Assembly (NCBI GenBank): GCA_031002005.1
Contig: JARYHS010006929.1
Location: 36,899-100,898, forward strand
Source: Vandiemenella viatica
Lineage: Eukaryota > Arthropoda > Insecta > Orthoptera > Morabidae
Direction of reading: 5' to 3'
DNA length: 64,000 nucleotides
The position numbers and the translations under genes are program-made. The notes below the pieces were generated by a model, which was not told the DNA's origin, searched no databases, and saw only the letters and a list, made by a program, of their open reading frames with translations. Position 1 is the first letter of the stretch; the number at the start of each line of letters is the position of its first letter. Positions 43,640 to 55,559 of the stretch are shown here, piece after piece.

Positions 43640-46600
43640 ATGGCTCCCATACTTCAGTGGAACGTCAACGGCTTTCAGGCTCACAAAGAGGAAGTCCAAC
43701 TCTTAGCACGGTCTAATCCATTGTGTCTCTGTATTCAAGAGACACATTTTAGACCACTACACCAACCAGTGCTAAGAGGGTATGACATTTATAGAAAGGA
43801 CGATACCGAGGGTGATCGAGCGAAGGGAGGAGTGCTGTGTTTGTTCGGAACACTGTCCACTCCGAACCCGTTGCTCTCACCTCCCATCTACAAGCAGTAG
43901 CGGTGAAAATACACGATCCAATCGAACTGACCGTATGCTCTCTCTACCTGCCACCCAGTTTGTCCGTCGACTACGACGACCTGGTTGGCATCATACGACA
44001 ACTCACTCGGCCCTTTCTCCTTTTGGGAGATTTCAACGCCCATAGTGCGTTGTGGGGTTCTACCACCGATTGCCCCCGGGGCCGAGTGGTTGGTAGATTG
44101 ATAGAGCAGGAGGAAATTTGTTTCCTGAATACAGGGCAAATGACTCATTTCACCACTGCTTCCGGATCGTCCTCTGCCATCGACCTTTCATTGTGCTCCC
44201 CCTCAATCGCGGACTCCGTGCATTGGGAGGTGGATCACGACCTTCACGGAAGTGACCACTTCCCAATATGGATGCACGTAGAGTTTGAATGCGGAGGAGG
44301 GAATAACCGACGTAACTGGAACGTCAGCAAAGCCGATTGGCCGTTGTATCGCAGGTCACTACGCCTCCGGCCTTGTAACGGCATTACGGAGATGGTGAAT
44401 TACTTTACCGAAGTGATTCACCAGGCAGCTGACGTTTCAATGCCGAAAAGCTCCGGAACGCTGCGAAGGACGCCCGTCCCCTGGTGGAACGACGAATGTC
44501 GTTCCGCCATTCAGGGTCGTAGACGGGCGCTGCGTCGATTTAGGTTGCAGCCAACTTCCGACAACCTGGCAGCGTTCCGTATTGCAAGAGCAAAGGCACG
44601 TCGTGTTATTAAGGAGAGCAAGAGAAGGTCATGGCAGACCTTTGTGAGCACAATAAATCGTTCCACACCATCAGCCAAAGTATGGGAGTCCATTCGCCGT
44701 ATATCCGGAAGGTACTCCCGCCCACCAGTATCTGGATTACTGGATCAAGGACGTGTAGTTACCGACGAGCGAAGCATAGCCCAGCTGATGGCGGAGAACT
44801 TCGCCTCCGTCACTTCGTCCGCCAACTTTGACCCTCGGTTTCAGCGACATAGAGTCGCTGCCGAGAGGCGAGGGCTGTGCTTCGATTCGTCGAATACAGA
44901 GGCCTACAACTGCCCATTTACATCTTGGGAGCTGGAGTCGGCATTAAACAGCGCCAATGACACCGCTCCAGGGCCTGATATGATCCAGTACCAGATGCTG
45001 AGGCATCTTAGTACAGATGCTAAGGAGTACCTTTTAGATATTTTTAATCAGATTTGGACCGAAGGACACTTCCCCGACTCGTGGAAAGAAGCAACGCTTA
45101 TCCCAATTTTAAAACCTGGAAAGGATAAATTATTGCCAGGTAGTTATCGTAGCATCGCCCTTACAAGCTGCGTGGGTAAGACGCTAGAGAGGATGGTAAA
45201 TCGCCGCCTCGTCTGGCGTCTGGAATCCCAAAATCTTCTCAGCCGCTTTCAGTGTGGATTCAGGAAGTCCCATTCCACCTTGGACAACCTGATCCTACTG
45301 GAAGCTGCAATCCAAGACGCTTTCGTCCGCAGCCAACACCTCGTAGGTGTCTTTTTCGATATCGAGAAAGCATACGATACTACCTGGCGACACATTATTT
45401 TAAAACAACTACATGAATGGGGTTTTAGAGGAAAACTTCCCCGCTTTTTAAAATCTTTTTTATCACGACGTTGCTTCCGGTACCGAGTTGGTAGCGAAGT
45501 GTCAGATCTTTTTATCCAGGAAAACGGTGTCCCTCAAGGGTCAGTTTTAAGTGTTACACTGTTTGCCATTGCAATTAATAGTATTGCAACCACAATAAGG
45601 AGTCCCATACGGTACTCCTTATATGTGGATGACTTTTTAATTTTTATTGCATCTTCCAGCCTGAGAAACGCTGAGCGGCAGTTGCAGCTCGCGTTGAACA
45701 GGCTGGATGAATGGTCAGTGCACACCGGTTTTCGTTTCTCCGCTGAGAAAACCCGGTGTGTACTTTTTACCCGTAATAGAAGTCTTTTACCAGAGCCCCA
45801 CCTTACCTTGAGGAACACCGTTTTAACTTTTACTGATACTGTTCGGTTTCTGGGCCTTATCCTAGACACAAGGCTCAGCTGGCTGCCTCATCTTAAAGAT
45901 GTGAAAGCCAGGGCCTTGAAAGTTCTGAATATTTTAAAATGTCTTTGTGGCAGGTCATGGGGCGCTGACCGCTCCTGCCTGCTGCAATTTTATAGAGCCT
46001 TTGTACGGTCGCGTTTGGAGTACGGTTGCATAGTATACGGTTCGGCACGGGACAGTTATCTACGGATACTGGATAGTGTCCACCATGCAGGAATCCGGCT
46101 CGCCACGGGTGCTTACTGCACCAGCCCTATACCCAGCATCTGTGCTGAGTCTGGCGAGCCGCCGCTTTCCACTCGGCGGCATCTCCTCATGGTGCGACAC
46201 TATGTGCATATTGCCACAACTCCTGGTAGTCCCGTGCACGACGTAGTGATGCGACCGAGCTTTGAACGGCTATATGCGAATCGCTGTAGAGCGACCAAAC
46301 CGTTCAGCCACCGTACAAAGGCTATTTTAGAAGAATATGGTTGTGAGCTGCCCGCTTTTTATCACCAGGGATGGAGTAAATCTCCTCCCTGGCTTTTAAC
46401 GAGGCCCAGAATAATTTTAAATCTTTGTCGGTATAACAAATTGTTTACCGATAATAATGTTTTTATTAGTGTTTTTACTGATATCCTAAACCAGTATCAC
46501 ACATTCACCCCGGTATATACGGATGGGTCTAAGCAGGCTAATAGAGTAGGATGCTCTGTAGTGTTCCCTCGAGCGACTTACACATACAAACTAGATGGTA

Positions 46601-47418
46601 GATGCAGCGTTTACACCGCCGAGTGTTACGCTGTGTTAAAGTCGCTCCAGCATATGAAAGTAGTCCGTGACAAGAGGTTCATCATATGCTGTGATTCCCT
46701 CAGCTGTATTCAGGCCATAGGTAATATGTACCCAGCAGACCGTCTAGTCCAGGACATCCAAGACGCCCTCCTTTCCCTCCAATCTCGTGGAAAGGAGGTA
46801 TTATTCTGCTGGGTACCGGGCCATGTGGGAATCAGGGGGAACGAGGCAGCAGATGAAGCTGCCAAGTTAGCCTGTGACAAGGTCCGAATCGACTTTGCAC
46901 CGGTCCCAAAGTCAGACCTTGCCTCGGCGGTGAAGAGATTTATCTTTGATATTTGGCAGAGGCAGTGGCTGGAAGTCGAGCATAATAAGCTCCGGCAGGT
47001 CAAACCGACCGTTCAGCCGTGGAGCAGCTCCTTCCAGCGGGCGAGGAGGGATGAGGTTCTCCTTACTCGCCTCCGTATAGGGCACTGTCCTCTTACTCAT
47101 AGTTTTCTTCTCCGCCGAGAGGACCCTCCGGAATGTGATGCTTGTGGCGTACCTTTGACGGTACGCCACATTTTAACCGAATGTATTTTGTTTTTAGATT
47201 TAAGGGCAGACGTTGGCTTAGGCAACGATCTGTCCCTTATTTTAAGTGATGACCGTGACAACGTGGCTAAGGTTTTAAAGTTTTGCAGCTTGGCCGGTCT
47301 TGTCCCAAAATTTTTGGGCAGATCGGCCTATGTTTTAGATTGGATTAGTGGCCGTTTACAACCACTAATCCAAGTACTGTTTTTACATATGTTACTGCTT
47401 ATATGGCTGGCCTCTTAA
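43640..47418 (+). pseudogene. LINE-B ORF2, one-base deletion and lost stop
   Basis: Endonuclease-RT-RNase H polyprotein nearly identical to LINE-C ORF2. One G is missing near 43833 (GGAGGAGTGCTG here, GGAGGAGTGGCTG in LINE-C), which cuts the endonuclease after about 64 residues. The rest of the gene is open. The natural TAG has become TAT at 47329-47331, so the frame runs another 29 codons through two hairpins of the 3' UTR to 47418. Confidence 0.93.
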
Positions 47419-47487
47419 CAGCCAGCCAGCTTACGCGTTTTTTAAACTGGTTGGCCCTTTTACAGCCAACCAGTTAATGTATGTATT

Positions 47488-48781
47488 TGTTTTTTTAAGC
47501 CCGATAGAACTTTAAATTGTAAAAAATACCACACAAAATTAAATTGTAATCAAAATTTTTTTTTATTCAAAAGATCAATACGTGACATTAACATTTGAAA
47601 ATGATTTCGGGCATATGGGCACCGCGGCTGTTCTTGACGAAGTGCATTCTGGACGTCCAATTTTGGGCCACTTTTTCGAGCACTGCTGGCCGTATGTCAC
47701 GAGTAACACGAACAATGCTGGCCTCCAAGGCGTCAATTGTTGCTGGTTTATCAGCATAAACCAGTGACTTCACGTAGCCCCACAGGAAATAATCGAGAGG
47801 TGTCAAATCGCACGACCTTGGAGGCCAATTGACAGGTCCATTTCTCGAAATCAACTTATCGCCAAATTTTGATTTCAATATGTCGATGGTTGCGTTCGCC
47901 GTATGGCACGTAGCGCCATCCTGTTGAAACCACATCTCCTCCGGATCAATGTCATCCATATTTTCAAACAAAAAATCATTGATCATGGTGCGGTAACGAT
48001 CTCCATTGACCGTAACGCGAGCTCCGGCCTCATTTTTGAAGAAATAAGGTCCGATGATGCCACCAGCGTGAAAACCGCACCATACGGTGCATTTTTCTGG
48101 ATGTAATGGAGTCTGTAGGGTCTGTTGTGGATTGGTCTCACTCCATATGCGGCAATTTTGCTTATTAACAAACCCGTTAAGCCAAAAATGCGCCTCATCG
48201 CTGAACACAATTTTGCGATAAAACAACGGGTCAGTTTCCAACTGCTCTAGAGCCCAATCGGCGAAAGAACGACGCATATAATGGTCTCGTGGCTTCAATT
48301 CCTGCACCAGCTGGATCTTATACGGGTGTAGGCCGAGATCTTTGCGCAAAATTTTCCACGTAGTGGATGGACAGAGCCCCAATTCCTGCGACCGACGACG
48401 AATCGATAAATTTGGATCTTCTTCCACACTTTCGTTTACAGCGGCGATATTGTCTTCAGTACGCACATTCCTTCGACGTGCTGGTGTTCTTGCATCCTCT
48501 AGAGAGTATGTGGTACGAAATCTATCCACAGTTCGACGAATGGCTTGTTCAGATGGACGATTATGTACGCCATACAAATGACGAAGTCGTCTATAAGTTG
48601 CGCGAATCGACGACTGATTTTCAAAGTAAATTTGGATAATTTCGTAGCGTTGTTCCAGCGTGAGTCTATTCATGATGATTTGTCAGAGTATACTGAAACA
48701 AATAAAACAAACAGTTTCGTCAAAATTTAATTTTTTGTGTTATTTTTTACAATTTAAAGTTCTATCTAGCTTAAAAAAACA
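47488..48781 (-). mobile_element. Second DD41D mariner, inserted in LINE-B 3' UTR
   Basis: 1.29 kb element with inverted ends of about 45 bp starting TGTTTTTTTAAGC and continuing GATAGAACTTTAAATTGT on both sides. LINE-C has the uninterrupted site at 63030-63045. The exact TA duplication is obscured by the T-rich target. One intact transposase gene. Confidence 0.88.
47588..48673 (-). CDS. Intact DD41D mariner transposase
   Basis: 361 aa. N-terminal helix-turn-helix (MNRLTLEQRYEIIQIYFENQ, then a second one near NLSIRRRSQELGLCPSTTW). Catalytic core: VFSDEAHFWLNG, WFQQDGATCHTA and PPRSCDLTPLDYFLWGYV, with 41 residues between the second and third Asp when aligned with mariner. There is no stop or frameshift. 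It is clearly distinct from the transposase at 894-1973 (different N-terminus and much longer WCGFHAGGIIGPYFF region), so two lineages of this group are present. Confidence 0.92.
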   Translation of the reverse strand: MNRLTLEQRYEIIQIYFENQSSIRATYRRLRHLYGVHNRPSEQAIRRTVDRFRTTYSLEDARTPARRRNVRTEDNIAAVNESVEEDPNLSIRRRSQELGLCPSTTWKILRKDLGLHPYKIQLVQELKPRDHYMRRSFADWALEQLETDPLFYRKIVFSDEAHFWLNGFVNKQNCRIWSETNPQQTLQTPLHPEKCTVWCGFHAGGIIGPYFFKNEAGARVTVNGDRYRTMINDFLFENMDDIDPEEMWFQQDGATCHTANATIDILKSKFGDKLISRNGPVNWPPRSCDLTPLDYFLWGYVKSLVYADKPATIDALEASIVRVTRDIRPAVLEKVAQNWTSRMHFVKNSRGAHMPEIIFKC

Positions 48782-49046
48782 CATGTTATTTTATTGCCTA
48801 TTTTCAGTTTTATGTTTTACGTTGCTGTCTGCGTGGCCGATCTCTTTACAGTCGGCCACGCAGACGGTATTTTAATTAGTATGCTAGTATTTTATTGTGC
48901 TGTCTCTGTGGCCGACCCCTTTACAGTCGGCCACACAGACGGCAATTTTGCCACGTTGTCACGCCTGGTTGTTGTTAGGGCGCTAATGACCCCGTCGTTG
49001 ACGCGCCCTAAAACCCCAATAACAACAACAACAACGACTATGAGCA

Positions 49047-50075
49047 GATGAAGATGCGCAAACGTGTATGGCGGATTGAAAACTGGATTTAATGTAAACA
49101 ACAACACGTGAAGAAGGAAAATGTAAAGGTCAGTCTATATTGTCAGCTATTAGTTATATAAAACATTCCTATTTTAAAATGTGAATTTTGGTTATATATA
49201 TGTGTGCATAAAAGTTGTGTAGATTAGGTTGAGTAACTCGATTGCATATGGGGTTAAGGTTTTGTTTTAAAGCTACGGAAAATCTTATTGCGTTGTTAAA
49301 CAATTTGAATAGCTTGCTGTAATGACTAAATGGTTATGTCGTAACGTGTAGAAATTTGTGACTGTAATATCGATAGCAAGTTGTATGTTAATTGAAAGAT
49401 CGATGTGATGTTTTGTAAATCGAGATGTGTACACTGTGTTGGTAATTTGTAATGAAGTAGAAAGTCGGAAGTTGTGGCTTAAAAGCATTGTGTTGTAAAT
49501 GTGTTGTAGATATTTGGTTAAAGGGAAGTGTTGCGAGTACATTTGAGTTTGTGGCGAGTATATTTGAGTATGTGGCTTGTTGTGGCAAGACATATAGCAA
49601 TTGTTAGAGGTGTAAACCCGAACTTTGGAGTCCAGGCTTCAATGGAAAGAAGGTTGCACTAAGTAACATTGTAAAATGTTGTTAATGGGTTCCTCAGTGT
49701 GAAGGGCTTTTTGTTGTTGAGTTAATGTTGTTGAGGAATGAAGTATTATGAAGGAGAAAACCACATGACATGTAGTCAGTAGAGTATAGTGTGTTAATTT
49801 TGTTTAATGTTTGGTTGTATTGGTGTATGAAACAATTCATTAGAGGCAACATCAGGGGTGTATACCTGTAATGTATGTTATCAGACAAGATACAGTATCT
49901 ATGCGAAACGAAGGACTAGCCACCCCGAGTTTGGCTGTTCTACAGATACTAGTTAGTCTGTCATATCCAATACAGAAGGTCATCTTCGAATATATTTGGG
50001 CAGGAGACATCGCGGTGTGAACCTACCAGGTAATTCAACAAGTCATTCTACTCTATACTGTTTTCATTTGGGAAA
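49047..50075 (+). other. Internal non-coding part of the LTR element
   Basis: Continues the LTR element after the LINE-B target duplication. No RT, integrase or gag motif in any frame, only short ORFs. Confidence 0.55.
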
Positions 50076-50442
50076 GGCGGGCCAAGGTCACTTTGCTCTA
50101 TCCCCACTCCGCTGCCCCAACCCCTACAGGCGAAGGGGAAACAGCTGCCGCGCATGCGCAATCATCACAACGTATGTGGAACAATATATTACATTTCATG
50201 TGATGTTTTCTTTAGTAAAATTGAGCATTTTAATTATTTGTCATGAGCGAAATTGGTGAGCCATGTGTCGTAGAAGCTGCGTATTTACCAACTTCAATTT
50301 CATATGGTAATAAAGATAAAAATTATTTACATGACATCAATGAATATAATTTACTGTTTCTAGTCATTATTTTTAGTTTTAAAAGTTGCGCAAGACATTT
50401 CGAGAATTAAATCCAAGTTTTAGATGTGTTTCCCAGTGGAAG

Positions 50443-51770
50443 TTAATTCTCTAGACACGTCGTATAAATTTTGAAATGAAAGTGGTAGTAACTGGATTTT
50501 TTTCTGAGTTTTGAGTGATAACTTGCATTATTCATTACGAGGACACACCCTTCTTCCAGGCTCTTAAGCAAGTTAGAAAACCATTCTCTGAACACTTCAC
50601 TACAGATTTCTTGGTGATGGACGCCAGAAAATTTATACTGAAACACTAAACCAGCCCCTTCAACGAATCCATGATTTGCTGATCGTCAGTTTCCTTATGG
50701 TAGGATATTCGCCTCGATCATAAAATTCTATTACAGAACGTCGAATGATATATATCCGGAAGTCATCCATCTCCATGACCGGTTATTCTCGGTGAACGTT
50801 TTTCTTTGGAGAAGAAAAGGATGACCTGGAACATTCAGCTTCGCTTCGCTACATACACGCTGCACGTTTCGTAAAAATACGCCACAAGCCTCTTCTGTAA
50901 TTTTTTGCGGTTCCCGAAAAAGCAGTGCTGCCAGACACTTGGCTTTGAATATCCGTAGATGGCCGCTAAAATATCCGCAGATTGGGTGCAAAAATCCAGA
51001 CTCGCTAACTGAAAGAGTGAAACAATAATTATCGAAGAAAGAGTCAAAATTAAGAATACTTTTTAATCCCAGGTCTTTAAAATTACAAAAATAATATTCT
51101 ACATTCAAAGTAAGAAACATCCCTGAACATGTTTTATACATCGTCACTTTTATCACCGCTGCTGCTAGGTCTCTCTCTCTCTCTCTCTTTTTTTTTTTTA
51201 GTGACTTGAAATTAAATTTAGTAATAGGAAATGTTAAAAACTGCGACCCCTTTAATTCTCGGATATTGGATAAGCCTTCTCGGAAGCCACTTCTTTGTAA
51301 GCCGTGACAGCGAGCATGTCACCGTGTATAAAGATTGCGTCGGTAGTTTTGTATTGCAGTCTTTTAATATCTATAAAATCTGTAACCAAACAAAATATGA
51401 GATTTATTTCAATCGTTGGTTCACACGAGCGGTTGCAAGGAAACGATTCACACTTATTGACAATTCTGTAATGCAGTAACACTATACGCTCAAAGTTTAA
51501 AAGCACACCAATATAAGAAAATATCGACAAATGATAAAAGTATAAAAAATCCGTAGATATTTTAACAAAATCCGAAAATCCTAAATGTTCATAAAATCCG
51601 TAGATCTACGGATAAATCCGTAGAAATGGCAGCGCTGCGAAAAAGTATATTAATTTTCTTTTCAGAGTTTTTTTAGCGTCTTGAAAAAATTATACACGTC
51701 AGAAATTTTTGTTTTTGGCTGTCGCCTAATTTAACTATCTGACGCCATTTCACGTACAGCGTTTTTTTAA
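50443..51770 (-). pseudogene. DDE transposase fragment of the Tc1/mariner-related insect type
   Basis: The N-terminal part (51740-50731, split by the nested element) reads GDSQKQKFLTCIIF and then REPQKITEEACGVFLRNVQR, an HTH-like region seen in a widespread insect transposase. The C-terminal part (50690-50443) has EVFREWFSNLLKSLEEGCV and VMNNASYHSKL. In the family that last motif has Asp where Asn now stands, and the part with the first catalytic Asp is deleted near 50690. Non-functional. Confidence 0.7.
50923..51637. mobile_element. Non-autonomous hAT-like element
   Basis: 715 bp with ends CAGTGCTGCCA and TGGCAGCGCTG and a perfect 8-bp duplication CGAAAAAG (50915-50922 and 51638-51645), the hAT hallmark. 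Near both ends ATCCGTAGAT-type motifs recur in both orientations (50951, 51550, 51598-51620), plausible subterminal transposase sites. No coding capacity. Confidence 0.9.
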
Positions 51771-51920
51771 CGATGTACTGGTGGTATAAATACGACAATA
51801 CTGCGCCATAAGACAATGCCTCCTGCCTGCCTGTAGGCAGCGGTCTGCTCAGAGGGGAAGGCAACGGGAGGGGGTGGTGAGGTGAGGCGGGGGGCGAGGG
51901 GAATATGACCTTGGCGCGCC

Positions 51921-54295
51921 ACTTGAGAGTGAACATAGTATAGACGTTGTTGAAGTAGGCTAACTGATACTTCGTCAGTAAACAGAGTTTTGACTTTAGA
52001 AGGTAACTCTTCACAAAAATTGAGTATTTGGGAAAAGTGGTATTGCATATCATTGATGCTGAAGGTATTTTGACCAGAAGTGGGTTGTCACAATGGTTTA
52101 CTGAAGCAGAAGCAATGTGGTATTTTGTACTTTGAGTAATTAACACTGTCAGTGGATACAAAAGCAATTGAGTCCATAGTCCTTAGGGATATGCGTGCAA
52201 TAGGTTGCATATGTCTGTTGTACAGTTGAAGTGGATAAGCCCAGTTATGTGTTAAAGAGGCGTACGCAGTTGTTTGAGAGAATATGGTGCCATTGGTTTA
52301 AAGTAGTTACTGTGGAGGAACGAGGCAGCAGAGGCTGTTGTATTAAGTGATTTTGTGAGGCCACATAGGTGATGTGAGCAGAGGCCACGATTATGTTGTG
52401 TTGTAAGCCACAGGTATAGGGAGAAACATTGGAGATGTAAGGTAATGTCGCACACTTTAAGAATGCTTTTATGGAGTAAACAGCCACAGTGATGATGTAC
52501 ACAGATTGCATATTTTTATGGGAGAGGAATTGCAAGCGAACTGTTAGTTTTGTTTTGAGATGTTCAATGGGTATAAATGTTAAACAAGCATTTGGTTATG
52601 TTGATGTTGAGCCACCAGTGATATTGTTGAAAGAAAGCATTGTGAAATTGTAGTAAGTTGAGATATTGCACATTGGAGAAGTGAGAGTTATTTATGAAAT
52701 GCATTCAAGTGGAATATGTTGTAAGGTAGCATGCTCTGCAATTCAAACTACAGGTTATAATAACTAAATTAAAACATGACATTCATTTTAAAAAATAGTT
52801 TTCAGAATTATTTTGTAATTTTAATTGAATTATTGTGAGATGAGGGATTTGTTGCTCTGATGCTGGTATTTGTTCAAAATTAACTGAACACTAAATTGTT
52901 TTGAAACTTTATTTCATTGCTTCAATACTGTTATTCTTAAATTACTGTTTTGGTTCTGAACAATTTAACTTTCTGGTAATAAAGTGAAGCTCCATTCAAA
53001 ATATTTTTGTAAATTCCATTAATTTTGTAACTTCAGTTTTTTTTATAATGTTTGTTTTATTTGGAGTTCATCAGTCATAGATGTGTTACTGTAATCGGAA
53101 ATGGGTTGATAGTTGGATTACAGACAGCTATATGTGATAACAGCTGGTCTTGGGTTTGGCAAACTACATGAAGTGTGTTAAATGAACAGTTTGCATGAAA
53201 GTAATTGGTGAAGGATATGTACATGTAACAGCTTTGTGATGACATTTTATTTTCCGTTTACCTAATTTCTCTGTTGTGATAATTTAACCTGTTGCTACTA
53301 TTGATTTGTGATTATAAGAAGAATTTTGGGAATGTAATATTGTTTTGTAAAGGAATGTTTTATGCTTTTTATCGTTTTGTGCTTTTCATACATTTTATGG
53401 TTTTATACTTTTGTAGCTGGAAACAAATTTTATTGCTTTTGCATGGTGATTAGATTTTGCTGATTTTAAGAGTGCTTCAGATAGTTTGATTTTTGAGATT
53501 TCCAAAAGTAAAGTTATATTTTGGTAAAAGCTGACAATGCTAGACTGCCCTGCCCTTAAGGCTATACTTGAAGTTGAGTAGATTGTAAAACTTGTACAAT
53601 TGTTGAGAAGGAGATACTTGTTGTTTTGTAAATTGTTTCAGCATTCATAGAGAGAATTGCTGATGTGGAAGAACTAAGTGAGAACTGATGTGGAAGAACT
53701 AAGTCTTATTCTGTGGACAATGTTTTGGAGTATGGTGACACCTATGGACTATAATATGGAAACTTGTGAACTATGGACATCTTCAGTGGACGATAACAAA
53801 GAATTACAAATCTTCGCATGGAATATGTAACTATTGATTTAGGCACTTTGATTTGGTTTTGTGGACACTTTCCTTTACATATTTATAAAAATGATTATCT
53901 GTGGGACACTTACACATTTTTATGGTCAAGATTGTGAAATTTTATTGGTAATTTTTCTGGCTAACCTTCATGTTTGTTGTTTGAAAATGATTGGTTAATA
54001 TACACAAATTGAAGCTTTTTATACTTGTAATCTTTATTTGTTGTGAAAATTATTGAATTCAGGTGATATGAAAGAGAAGTTACTACTTTGGTCTTTTCAA
54101 TTGAAGTCCGAGGGTTAGAATTTTGCTTTGATTGAGGGAAAAGCATGTTGCGTTGGATTCAGTTCAGAATAATTTGATTTTTATACTATTTTTCACACTC
54201 ATCTGATAATTTCAATTAATTTTTTTGTGATGGTCAACAGATAGTTAAGATAGCTAAACACAAATGAATGGCTCTGATTCATGAAGAGTCGGGAC
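51921..54295 (+). other. Internal 3' part of the LTR element, non-coding
   Basis: T- and G-rich on the plus strand, no domain found in any frame. A direct repeat GAACTGATGTGGAAGAACTAAG-like lies at about 53665-53705. Confidence 0.5.
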
Positions 54296-54320
54296 GACTC
54301 TTATTCGGAGGGAGGACGAG
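54296..54320 (+). other. Polypurine tract of the LTR element
   Basis: GGAGGGAGGACGAG directly abuts the 3' LTR start at 54321, the position and composition of a plus-strand primer. Confidence 0.7.
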
Positions 54321-55555
54321 TGTAATGGACCGTAGTAATTTTGGAATAAAAATGTATTTAATGTATTCATTGCTAATACGAGTTGAGGCTCTTGTCTTCG
54401 AGCAGCTGTGGGTCGCTGCGGAAATGCTAACGTTGCGGGTTGAATTACGCCCTGCGTAGCGACACATGCGATGAACACGTGAACGGCATGCGTTGTCCGT
54501 GCAGTTGGCATAGAATATTCTAGCGTGTTTTGGTGTGGAACAATTCTCCCACCACCAAGTTGAGAAGTCAACGTCACAGGTGTTCTTGTCTATGATTGGC
54601 TGGTTGAGCAATGGCGGCTGTCAAGACACATGGTGCGGTACGCTCCTTGGCGAATAAAGTTGATATCGACATATTGTTCCTTCTTCATTCTGTTGGAAGC
54701 ATTCGCGAGGAGAAGATGTAGTCGCTACTAGAACATCTGAGTAGCAGGTAAGACGAATACTGGTTCACTGTCCTGGCTTGCCTCGTAGTAGCAATGTCTG
54801 TCGATTGGTTAGGTTTCGTAAAATTATAAAGTATTAATTATGGGAACAGTTGTGTCTAACGTGTTATCTAATGGAAGTTATTTGATGAGTGTTAACAGTT
54901 TCATTACGTTTTCTAAGTGTTCATTATGATTTTGGTGAGCTTCGTAACGTGTTATTTCCTCAATCCGTCATAAGGTAGATGGTTATCGGACGATGTGTAA
55001 TAGTTAGGTTTTATCAATAAATGTTGTTAAACTGTAATTGTGCGTCTTGTTTCACTAACCTCATAACACTCTTGGTTAAAGAACTCACGTTGCCTTACTA
55101 ATGAGTTATATAAATTGGTTTTCAGTGTCAGAATGTGCTGTGTTGAATGTAGTAGTTTTCTGTGGTTATTTTGCCCACTTATATCTTTCGGAATAGTATC
55201 TAAAGCGTAGCTCGGAGTCTCTACGTTAAATATCGACTGCCCTGGTGTCAGATTACATGTTAAGATCTTCCGGCATCTGCCACAAGAAAAGCTCTACATT
55301 TCTACTCGTCAAAGGTAAGCACTATTTCATAATATCAGTGATAACGCCCATGCTTAAAGTGCGTGTTTGACCCGCCCATTCGGTTTTTCATCCTGAAAAT
55401 AGGGGTTTAGTTGGCTTTGCAGTGATTAGTGTAGATGTTGATATTCAGAATGTGATTATAAGGTTATGTTTGGTCTGCATTCAGTAATCCACGTTACGTT
55501 AATTGGGAAACACACCCACACACACATACCCTATAAGAAGCTGGCCCCCTTTACA
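54321..55555 (+). repeat. 3' LTR of the nested LTR element
   Basis: 1,235 bp, starts TGTAATGGACC and ends CCCTTTACA, followed by the TTAC duplication. Differs from the 5' LTR by a handful of substitutions, a 13-base insertion near 54985 and small changes at the end. Confidence 0.9.
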
Positions 55556-55559
55556 TTAC

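Larger units (their letters stand above)
47340..49010 (+). repeat. Hairpin array in LINE-B 3' UTR (split by a mariner)
   Basis: Stems TTGGATTAGTGG/CCACTAATCCAA (47340), GGCTGGC/GCCAGCC (47405), AACTGGTTGGC/GCCAACCAGTT (47445), then after the mariner GTCTGCGTGGCCGA/TCGGCCACGCAGAC (48827) and GTGGCCGAC/GTCGGCCAC (48908). Loops are CCGTTTACA(A), CTCTTAACA, CCTTTTACA, CTCTTTACA and CCCTTTACA. A terminal TAGGGCGC/GCGCCCTA hairpin ends at 49010. Confidence 0.93.
25900..49035 (+). mobile_element. LINE-B, I-clade-like non-LTR retrotransposon, interrupted twice
   Basis: It begins exactly at CCCCGCAGGGGCCTGG, the same first bases as LINE-A and LINE-C, and ends in an (AAC)n tail. An 11-bp duplication GACTATGAGCA flanks it (25889-25899 and 49036-49046), so it is a full-length insertion into the LTR element. 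LINE-A splits it at 26334/42141 and a DD41D mariner lies in its 3' UTR (47488-48781). Removing these leaves a LINE of about 6 kb almost identical to LINE-C. Confidence 0.93.
50076..51920 (-). mobile_element. DDE transposon (Tc1/mariner relative), decayed
   Basis: Ends read GGCGGGCCAAGGTCA (50076 inward) and GGCGCGCCAAGGTCA (51920 inward), 15 bp with one mismatch. Between them lies a broken transposase on the minus strand and a nested hAT-like element. Target duplication not identified. Confidence 0.65.
24318..55555 (+). mobile_element. LTR retrotransposon expanded to 31 kb by nested insertions
   Basis: Two direct LTRs (24318-25538 and 54321-55555) bound the region and are flanked outside by the same four bases, TTAC (24314-24317 and 55556-55559), which marks them as the two ends of one insertion. 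Excluding the nested elements, the internal part is only about 3.8 kb (25539-25888, 49047-50075, 51921-54320) and shows no gag, RT or integrase. It therefore looks like a non-autonomous LTR element that depends on enzymes supplied elsewhere. Confidence 0.85.

Noticed and set aside
24318..55555. The two LTRs might be independent solo LTRs.
   Set aside because: They share one outer TTAC duplication, and a primer-like site and polypurine tract lie on their inner sides, so one element explains both.
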